The translations under genes were made by a program, and so were the position numbers. Below the pieces are notes generated by a model, which searched no databases, was not told the DNA's origin, and saw only the letters and a program-made list of their open reading frames with translations. Positions 1-6,800 of a stretch of 11,389 bases of DNA are shown in pieces (within the stretch, counting starts at the first letter, position 1; each line of letters starts with the position of its first letter). The DNA is from JAZDMK01 sp043800975. GTDB lineage: Bacteria; Bacteroidota; Bacteroidia; Bacteroidales; JAHJDW01. Where the stretch lies: contig JAZDMK010000297.1 of NCBI GenBank assembly GCA_043800975.1, positions 1 through 11,389 of the forward strand, read 5' to 3'.

Positions 1-381
1 GGCCCCTGCCGTAACATTCACGGACATTCGTATTATTTATATGTTACGGTAATCGGCGAGCCTGTTGATGATCCCGGGAATTCGTGCAACGGCATGGTGA
101 TGGATTTTAATCTACTGAAAAAAATTATCGCTGAAGCCATCACTAACCAGCTTGATCATGCACTGGTGCTGAATGCCAACTGCACAGTGAAAGAACTACA
201 ACTGGAAAAGCATTTCGACAACGTGGTTTATCTGCCTTATCAGCCTACCTGCGAAAATATGCTGACCGACTTTTCGCAACGCATCAGCCAATTGCTACCG
301 GCGGGTGTGGTGCTGCATAATCTGCGGCTGTGCGAAACCGTAACCTCATCGGCGGAGTGGTTTGCGGGGGATCAGGAATAG
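1..381 (+). CDS. queD: QueD-type 6-carboxy-5,6,7,8-tetrahydropterin synthase (3' part only)
   Basis: The reading frame is open from the first base of the window, so the 5' end is missing; 126 residues are visible. The internal ATG at 94 is not the start, because conserved family residues lie before it. Visible signatures are Cys3 with His7 and His9 in a CxxxHGHSY motif (catalytic Cys plus two zinc ligands, with the same spacing as Cys27/His31/His33 of E. coli QueD), GMVMDF at 31-36, the catalytic LDH at 51-53, a PTCEN segment at 82-86 and the conserved Glu112 in CETVTSSAEW. The first zinc His must lie upstream of the window. The family converts dihydroneopterin triphosphate to 6-carboxytetrahydropterin in the cytoplasm, an early step to 7-deazaguanine and queuosine. 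A eukaryotic-type 6-pyruvoyl-tetrahydropterin synthase activity cannot be fully excluded without the N-terminus. The gene converges on the next one with 17 bases between stops. Confidence 0.9.
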   Translation, partial: GPCRNIHGHSYYLYVTVIGEPVDDPGNSCNGMVMDFNLLKKIIAEAITNQLDHALVLNANCTVKELQLEKHFDNVVYLPYQPTCENMLTDFSQRISQLLPAGVVLHNLRLCETVTSSAEWFAGDQE

Positions 382-398
382 GAAAACCATTTTCGATT

Positions 399-782
399 TC
401 ACTTCCTCTTTCGTATCGCCACAATATGAATGGAAACCGCGGTTGCAATCAGCAACAATACAATTTGCACATACAGATTTTCCACAACCAGAAAGGCCGA
501 CAGAAGGATGGTGATCCAGAGCAGGGAAATGGAAAACACTTTTATTTTTAATGGAATGCCATTGCCGCTGCGGTATCCGGAAATGTATTTGCCTAGTATT
601 TTATTCGCGAGAAGACGATTGTAGAATTTGGAAGAGCTTCTGGCAAAGCAGGCTGCTGCAAGCAACAGAAATGGCGTGGTGGGAAGAAGCGGAAGGAAAA
701 TGCCGAGTATGCCCAGCCCAACGGAAAGTATTCCTGCTGACAGTAGAAGAGCGCGGGTGAATTTGTTTACTTTCTTTTCCAT
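399..782 (-). CDS. DUF454 / YbaN family small inner-membrane protein
   Basis: A 127-residue protein with four likely membrane segments, at roughly residues 10-30, 33-47, 80-98 and 104-121. It has a basic N-terminus and a basic C-terminal tail (RKRK). The stretch GILGIFLPLLPTTPFLLL (25-42), followed by AAACFARSS, matches the hallmark of the DUF454/YbaN family, with its conserved LPTTPF and CFARSS segments. Length fits the family, which is usually about 115-140 residues. The biochemical function is unknown, so none is assigned. The ATG at 782 is the only sensible start: it is followed directly by a basic stretch and the first membrane helix. No strong Shine-Dalgarno sequence precedes it. A pair of hairpin-forming palindromes lies upstream of its start and would be in its leader if transcription begins beyond them. 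The gene is divergent from the cysteine protease gene. Confidence 0.85.
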   Translation of the reverse strand: MEKKVNKFTRALLLSAGILSVGLGILGIFLPLLPTTPFLLLAAACFARSSSKFYNRLLANKILGKYISGYRSGNGIPLKIKVFSISLLWITILLSAFLVVENLYVQIVLLLIATAVSIHIVAIRKRK

Positions 783-803
783 GTGCCGACTTAACCTATT
801 TCA

Positions 804-856
804 GGGCTAAAGCCCGATCATTGTTTTTGTGTTCTTCTCCGCCTTAAAAGGCGGAG
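804..856. repeat. paired hairpin-forming palindromes (REP-like intergenic element)
   Basis: There are two inverted repeats about 21 bases apart. The first is GGGCTAAAGCCC (804-815, stem GGGC or GGGCT). The second pairs CTCCGCCTT (837-845) with AAGGCGGAG (848-856), a perfect 9-bp arm with a two-base centre. The spacer is T-rich. The pair lies between two divergent genes, so it is not at the 3' end of any gene here and does not look like an ordinary terminator. From memory, similar GGGCTnAAGCCC and CCGCCTTnAAGGCGG pairs are scattered in other Bacteroidota intergenic regions; this is unverified. It could be a REP/RAYT-type element or a structured leader of the DUF454 gene. Confidence 0.55.
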
Positions 857-967
857 TTACATTTTGGAAGATTACTCACGGCAAAATTAGAAATTATCTA
901 ATCAATACCATTCACTTTCATTCATTCGTATCTCCCAAAACAGCCATGCAACAGAAATCAAACTTTT

Positions 968-997
968 TTTGTCTCAAAGAAAAATTTTATATCTTTA
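968..997 (+). promoter_or_regulatory. probable sigma-ABfr-type promoter of the C10 protease gene
   Basis: TTTG at 968-971 (end of a T-run) is separated by 18 bases from TATCTTTA at 990-997. That matches the Bacteroidota -33/-7 pattern (TTTG, about 19-20 bases, TAnnTTTG) except for the last base of the -7 box. Transcription would start near 1003-1006, giving a leader of about 35 bases before the ATG at 1040. The leader is AT-rich and lacks a clear Shine-Dalgarno sequence, which is normal in this phylum. Confidence 0.5.
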
Positions 998-1039
998 TCC
1001 CAACTATTAACTATCAATTGTAAATTAAACCATCTGCTC

Positions 1040-3688
1040 ATGAAAAAAACTCTACTGTCGCTTGTTGCCCTGTTGTGGGCTGCGGGCCTGTTTGCGACGG
1101 GTGTTCCCGTTGAGAAAGCACGCGTTGTTGCTAAAAACTTTTATTATGAATATGCCTCACCCAAATCGGGGCTGGCGTATGAAAGCATCGTTTTTCAGCA
1201 GGCCATTCCTGTTCAGAACGAAGGAACGAATATGATGTATGTATTCAACCTGAATGATAACAAAGGCTTTGTGATTATTTCGGCGGAAGACCGCGTGCAT
1301 CCTGTATTGTTCTGGTCGGATGCGGGCTTCTATGATGCAGCCAATGTTCCCGACGGATTGCAGTTTCTGCTCCGCAATTTCAGCAATCAAATCACCGGAA
1401 TGATCAACAACGATGTTCCTGCTGAAACTTCCACACAGCAAAGCTGGACGCGTTATCTTTCCGCATCTTTTTCTCCTTCGAAAGATATTGCGGCGGTGAG
1501 TCCTTTGCTTAGCACCAACTGGGATCAGGGTTGCTATTACAACACTTCCTGCCCTGCAGATGCGGGTGGCGATTGCGGCCATGTTTACACAGGCTGCGTA
1601 GCAACTGCCATGGCTCAGGTGATGAAATACCATGCTTTCCCAACAAACGGAATTGGAACACATTCTTATACGCATGCAACCTATGGCGTACAGACCGCCA
1701 ACTTTGCAGGAGCCACTTACGCATGGGCTTCTATGCCAAACAGCGTTACAACAACCAATGCTGCAACAGCAACCATTATGTATCATGCCGGTGTTTCGGT
1801 TGATATGAATTATGGTGCTTCAGGCTCCGGCGCATATTCAACCGATGTACGCAATGCACTGGTGGGTCATTTCAATTATTCACCCGATGCATTTTATGGT
1901 GATAAGGGTACTTATACAAATGCCAACTGGGAAGCTTTGCTTCGCACGGATCTTGAAAACGGACGTCCGGTTTATTATTCCGGTGTTGATGAAGGAATGA
2001 GTATGGGTCACGCCTTTGTTTGTGACGGTTATTCAGGCACCAATTATTTCCATTTCAATTTTGGCTGGAGCGGAAGTTCAAACGGCTATTGCTATCTGAA
2101 CGATCTTTCTCCTTCTTTCTATGATTTTTCTTCTTATCAGGCAGCCGTATTTCAGGTTTATCCTTCGAACTCAACCTTTGATGCTGACTTCATCGGAACA
2201 CCCCGCTTTGGTGCGTTGCCCCTTGTAGTGCAGTTTTCCGATCAGTCGCAGGGTTCTACTTCCTGGAGCTGGGATTTTGGTGATGGTGGTACATCTACCT
2301 TACAGAACCCTCAGCACACTTATACAACCGCTGGTTTTTACACAGTAAAACTGACAATCAACAGTGGCCCAACCAACGTTGAAATTAAAGCAGCATACAT
2401 CAATGCAGGCGCCAACACCGTATGGATTCCTCAGGCATCGGCTTTTTCCACTGCTTCACGCGGGCTGGATGATATTTATATCGTTGATATGAACACCGTA
2501 TGGGCCAAGGCTTATGACGGAACAAGCACAACCAACTACATTCAGGAATTCACCAAAACACTGGATGGTGGTGCTACATGGACAGCGGGAACTGTAAACG
2601 GAATCACCGGTTACGGTATCGGAAACATTTGTGCAATCAATACAACAACGGCATGGGTAAGTGCTTTTAACGGTACAGCCGGTGGCGGTAAAATTTTAAA
2701 AACAACGGATGGCGGTACCACATGGACACCGCAAACTACTGCCACTTTCAGCAATGCAGCCAGCTTCCCGAACGTAGTTCATTTCTGGGATGCCAACAAC
2801 GGCTGGTGCATGGGTGACCCGATCAACAGTGAATTCGAAATGTATACTACCACAAACGGTGGCACCACATGGACACTTGTTCCCGGCGCCAATATCCCCG
2901 CTCCTATCAGCGGTGAATATGGAACTGTAAATGTGTATGATGTTTATGGAAACAATGTGTGGTTTGGAACAACCAAAGGAAGAATCTTCCGTTCACCTGA
3001 CAAAGGTTTGACATGGACTGCTTCTGCTCAAATTACTACAACCGGTGTTAATAATGTTTCGTTCAAAGATCAGAATACAGGTATTATGAATGTATATAAC
3101 TCTTCTACCAATGCATGGTCGGGCGTACGCCGCAGCACTGATGGCGGAGCAACCTGGACTGCATTTACACCGAGTGGCATTTATCACAAATCACATCTGG
3201 AGTATGTTCCCGGAACAGGCACAGGCTGGGTTTCTGTAGGTGCAGGCACCGGAGATGTAGGTTCATCTTATTCCGTTGATGACGGTACTACCTGGACAAA
3301 ACTGGATTCAGGCACACAGTATATGACCACAACATTTATGGATGTAAACACTGGCTGGGCTGGTGGCTTCAATCAGGATGCTGCTAACGGTGGTGTGTTT
3401 AAATGGAACGGCGCAAGCCTTTTCGGACCGCAGGCTGTAGCTACTTTAGCTGAAGTATTTAAATACAGTGTGTATCCAAATCCTGCAAACAATGTTTTGA
3501 ATCTTGCACTTCCTGCAGGTGAAAATATTCCTTATGAAATATTTGACATTAACGGAAAAGTTCTGTTAAAAGGAAATTTCACTGACGGCTCTCATAGCGC
3601 GGATGTTCATGCTTTGTCGCCGGGCTTGTATTTTGTCAGGCTGATTAAACCGGAAGCACCGGAGATTATGAAGTTTGTGAAACAATAG
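1040..3688 (+). CDS. secreted C10-family (streptopain-like) cysteine protease with PKD domain, Asp-box propeller and type A T9SS sorting domain
   Basis: This 882-residue protein starts with a signal peptide (MKKTLLSLVALLWAAGLFA, cleavage near residue 19-21). Residues about 21-140 look like a C10 propeptide. The catalytic domain spans about 150-375: WDQGCYYN places the oxyanion Gln at 163, TGCVATAMAQ gives nucleophile Cys186, GHAFVCDGY gives His324, and NFGWSG at 340-345 matches the C10 WGW-like motif. A PKD domain follows (about 383-457, with WDFGDGG and the closing HTYTTAGFYTVKL). Residues about 460-795 hold six Asp-box motifs of the (S/T)xDxGxTW type, near 508, 555, 605, 652, 699 and 745. 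They also hold seven blade-like segments of the 'D.nTGW' kind, near 481, 531, 581, 632, 673, 722 and 766, suggesting a YCF48/sialidase-like seven-bladed propeller. The end (about 806-882), with YSVYPNPANN, DINGKVLL, LSPGLYFVRL and a final MKFVKQ, is a type A T9SS sorting domain. The expected role is a surface or released protease activated by propeptide removal; the propeller and PKD domain probably bind substrate or surface. No sialidase active site was recognised. The gene has its own promoter and terminator. Confidence 0.92.
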   Translation: MKKTLLSLVALLWAAGLFATGVPVEKARVVAKNFYYEYASPKSGLAYESIVFQQAIPVQNEGTNMMYVFNLNDNKGFVIISAEDRVHPVLFWSDAGFYDAANVPDGLQFLLRNFSNQITGMINNDVPAETSTQQSWTRYLSASFSPSKDIAAVSPLLSTNWDQGCYYNTSCPADAGGDCGHVYTGCVATAMAQVMKYHAFPTNGIGTHSYTHATYGVQTANFAGATYAWASMPNSVTTTNAATATIMYHAGVSVDMNYGASGSGAYSTDVRNALVGHFNYSPDAFYGDKGTYTNANWEALLRTDLENGRPVYYSGVDEGMSMGHAFVCDGYSGTNYFHFNFGWSGSSNGYCYLNDLSPSFYDFSSYQAAVFQVYPSNSTFDADFIGTPRFGALPLVVQFSDQSQGSTSWSWDFGDGGTSTLQNPQHTYTTAGFYTVKLTINSGPTNVEIKAAYINAGANTVWIPQASAFSTASRGLDDIYIVDMNTVWAKAYDGTSTTNYIQEFTKTLDGGATWTAGTVNGITGYGIGNICAINTTTAWVSAFNGTAGGGKILKTTDGGTTWTPQTTATFSNAASFPNVVHFWDANNGWCMGDPINSEFEMYTTTNGGTTWTLVPGANIPAPISGEYGTVNVYDVYGNNVWFGTTKGRIFRSPDKGLTWTASAQITTTGVNNVSFKDQNTGIMNVYNSSTNAWSGVRRSTDGGATWTAFTPSGIYHKSHLEYVPGTGTGWVSVGAGTGDVGSSYSVDDGTTWTKLDSGTQYMTTTFMDVNTGWAGGFNQDAANGGVFKWNGASLFGPQAVATLAEVFKYSVYPNPANNVLNLALPAGENIPYEIFDINGKVLLKGNFTDGSHSADVHALSPGLYFVRLIKPEAPEIMKFVKQ

Positions 3689-3705
3689 AATAATAAATAA
3701 TCTTG

Positions 3706-3735
3706 AGAGCCTGCCATTGCAGGCTCTTTTTTTTT
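3706..3735 (+). terminator. intrinsic terminator of the C10 protease gene
   Basis: Arms AGAGCCTGC (3706-3714) and GCAGGCTCT (3719-3727) form a perfect 9-bp stem with a four-base CATT loop. The stem runs directly into nine consecutive T residues (3727-3735). It lies 17 bases after the stop of the protease gene. It should isolate the cysteine protease transcript from the downstream subtilisin gene. Confidence 0.9.
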
Positions 3736-3754
3736 GCCAATAATTCACCTTTGA

Positions 3755-3801
3755 CTGAATCAATATTACCGTTCCCTGATTCAAAACGACCGTTCCCTGA
3801 T
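3755..3801. repeat. 21-bp tandem repeat upstream of the subtilisin promoter
   Basis: Two adjacent 21-base units, 3755-3775 and 3776-3796, share the pattern CTGA(A/T)TCAA....ACCGTTCC. A third partial unit begins at 3797 (CTGAT). The best conserved part is ACCGTTCCCTGAT, present exactly at 3768-3780 and 3789-3801. The period equals two helical turns, so bound proteins would sit on the same DNA face. The array ends just before the candidate -33 element at 3808. A regulator-binding site is plausible; a chance or decayed repeat is the alternative. Confidence 0.55.
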
Positions 3802-3807
3802 CGCGGG

Positions 3808-3838
3808 TTTACAAAGGGTGTTTCATTTCTTACATTTG
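3808..3838 (+). promoter_or_regulatory. probable promoter of the subtilisin-family gene
   Basis: TACATTTG at 3831-3838 matches the Bacteroidota -7 consensus TAnnTTTG exactly. TTTA at 3808-3811 lies 19 bases upstream and resembles the -33 TTTG box. Transcription would start near 3844, about 19 bases before the ATG at 3863. This position makes the in-frame upstream ATG at 3818 unusable for this transcript. Confidence 0.6.
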
Positions 3839-3862
3839 AAGACCGTTCTTAAACCAACCATC

Positions 3863-6800
3863 ATGAAAAGATTTCTATTCCTTGTTTTTTTAGTTATATT
3901 ATTTCTACCGGTCATAGGCCAGCAAAGACCTGTTCCGGAATATAACTACAGCCATGGCAACATTCAGACACTGGATGACTTGCCTCTTTATGTGGAAAAG
4001 AAAATTTTTGTAAAGCTCAGAGTTTATCTGCGGCAGGACATTCGTTATGAAAAACACATTGGTTTTTTTAACGGGAATGTTGACAGCACCCTTGCCGGAA
4101 TTGTTAGAAGATATCATGTGGAAAGCATTGAGCAGACCTTTGTCCGCATTAAAAATTCGGAACTAAATTCCATTTTTACTTTTACACTTGAGAATGATTC
4201 TGATGCTGAATCGCTCATCACAGAACTCGGAAAGCTTCGTTCTGTGGAGTATGCAGAGCGCATGCCTGCTTATTATTCTTTTTACATTCCCAACGATCCT
4301 TTATATCCAGCCTCCTCATACCTGACACAAATCAGTGCTCCCGATGCCTGGGACGTAGAAACCGGAAACAGTACTGTAAGTATTGCAATTGTTGATGATG
4401 CAGTGCGAATTACCCACGAGGATCTGCTTGGAAAAATTAAAATCAACACAGCTGAAATTGATTCAAACGGAATTGATGATGATGGAAACGGATACATCGA
4501 TGACGTACGCGGTTTTGATGTAAGCAACAATGATGGTGGTGTATGCCCGCCTTCTACAGTTACGCCCACTTATTTTTCACATGGCACATTTGTAGCCGGA
4601 ATCGCTGCGGGCAACACAAACAACAGCAAAGGAATTTCTTCGATCGGTTTTAACTGTAGTATCATTCCTGTAAAATGTAAACCTGACAGTTCGTTGGGCA
4701 ATATTATTCCGGATGCGTATCTGGGACTTGAGTATGCAACTGTGATGCATGCTTCGGTTATCAACATGTCGTGGGGTGGATTTGTATATTCAAATACCTA
4801 TCAGTTATTATGTACAACGGCACATATCGGCGGATCGGTTTTGGTAGCTGCGGCAGGAAATACAGGAAATGAAATGTTAATTTATCCCGCCGCTTATGAT
4901 AGTGTAATCAGTGTTGGATCGGTAAACCCAAACGATATGCTGAGCGCATTTTCCACAAGGGGAAGCTGGCTTGATATTGTTGCACCCGGATTAAACATCG
5001 CGGGAACACTTGCAACTTCCGACACATCTTATGCAACGATGAGTGGAACTTCGATGGCAGCACCCATTATCAGCGGAATTTGCGGGCTTATGATTTCAAA
5101 TAATTCATCACTTACCGTTGATGAAGTAGAACAATGTCTGGAATCGGGTTCAACCAATATTAATTATCAAAATCCTTCCAATATTGGAAAAACGGGATCT
5201 GGCAGAGCCGATGCACTGGGCGCAGTTACCTGTTCTGAAGCACCCCCAAAACCACACGTGTGCAATGGTTCCTGCGGACTATGGCTTTGCCCGGGTAGCA
5301 GCATACAATTTTTTGGCAGCTCGTATGGATTAAGTGCATCATCCTGGCAGTGGACTTTTCCGGGCGGGATTCCCTCCACTTCCACACTGCAAAATCCTGT
5401 TGTTACTTATCCATACAGCGGTTTGTTCGATGTTGTTCTGGTTACCTGCAATTCGTTTGGCTGTGATACACTCGTGCTTCACAATTATGTTTATGTCTCA
5501 GAACCTGTCGGGAGTTTGACTGCTAACTACACGGGAACTTTTTGTGCCGGAAGTGTTACTTATCTAAACTTTGAATTATTTGGCTACCCTCCGTTTACAA
5601 TTACTTATACAGATGGCACCAATACATGGACTATAAATAATATTCAGGGAGATATTCAAATACCTGTTTATCCTTCCGGACCTGTTACATATTCTTTTAT
5701 TTCTATGTCGGATGCTTATTGCCCCGGAAATGCTTCGGGTCAAGTGTCACTGACACCGGTGGAATGCTCACCTTGTTCCAATACTGATTTTGAGTTTTCG
5801 AATTTCAGCACCTGGGAAGGAATGCTGGGAGAATGCTGCGGAGATACTAATTTTATCGCTGCTATTGAATCAGACCGGATGGCAATTGTTTCAGGAACCA
5901 ACATGGATCCTTATTCATTAAATACAATTCCGGAAGTATCTCCATTTGGCGGAATATATTCAGCAAGACTCGGGAACTGGCTTGTTGGCGGGGAATCGGA
6001 AAAGCTTAGCAAATCGATGCTGATTACACCTGACAACTGTATGTTCACCTATCAGTTTGCTGTAATTTTAGAAGATCCTATAGGCCATCCTCCCATGGAA
6101 AAGCCAAAGTTTCAGGTAAGGTTGCTGGATGTGAACGGACATCTGCTTCCCGATTCCTGTGCATTTTATCAGGTAACAGCGGGGCCTGAAACCGACGGCT
6201 GGATGCATAATAACAATGTTCGTTTCAAAAACTGGACACCGGTAACCGTTGATTTGACGCCTTATCTAGGACAAATTATAACTGCAGAATTTAAAACGGA
6301 AGACTGCGGATGGCTGGGTCATTTCGGCTATGCATATATTGATGCAAGCTGCGGTCCGCAGGAAATTGATGTTCTAAATTTTTGCGATACCACATCATCA
6401 ATCACAATCTCGGCGCCGGTAGGTTACACGCATTATGAATGGATTCCTTATGGAGACACAACGCAAACGATTACCATTCCATCACCAGCTACGGGTGATA
6501 CTGTCATGGTTAACATGACCAATGTGATGGGATGTTCTTCAACAATAACGCATGTATTTCAAATTCTTCCCACTCCATTATCTTTGATAAGTCATGACAC
6601 AACCATTTGTGAGCAAAGCATAATTACACTAACCGCATCAGGCGCAGGGCCGGGCGGAACATATTTATGGACATCGAATCCTTCGGGCTTTACTTCCACA
6701 GATTCAATAATAATCGTTTCACCTGCCGTATCTACAACCTATTCCGTAATGACAGAAAATGCAAACGGATGTCCTGCGGATTCAGCCGTTCATATAGTTG

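Noticed and set aside
94..381. ATG at 94 as the start of a complete 95-residue gene
   Set aside because: The frame is open to base 1, and the catalytic Cys and zinc His residues of QueD lie before 94, so the gene is truncated by the window.
804..856. The two palindromes as an intrinsic terminator
   Set aside because: No gene ends here on either strand: the flanking genes diverge from this spacer, and the hairpins lack a clean following T-run in a useful place.
1157..1786. A 209-codon open frame on the minus strand inside the C10 protease gene
   Set aside because: It overlaps the catalytic domain, is Cys/Arg/His-rich and low-quality as protein, and has no recognisable motif. It is a shadow of the real gene.
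3818..3862. Upstream in-frame ATG adding 15 residues to the subtilisin
   Set aside because: It lies upstream of the exact TAnnTTTG box and would bury the signal peptide behind a non-typical extension; 3863 gives a normal signal peptide.
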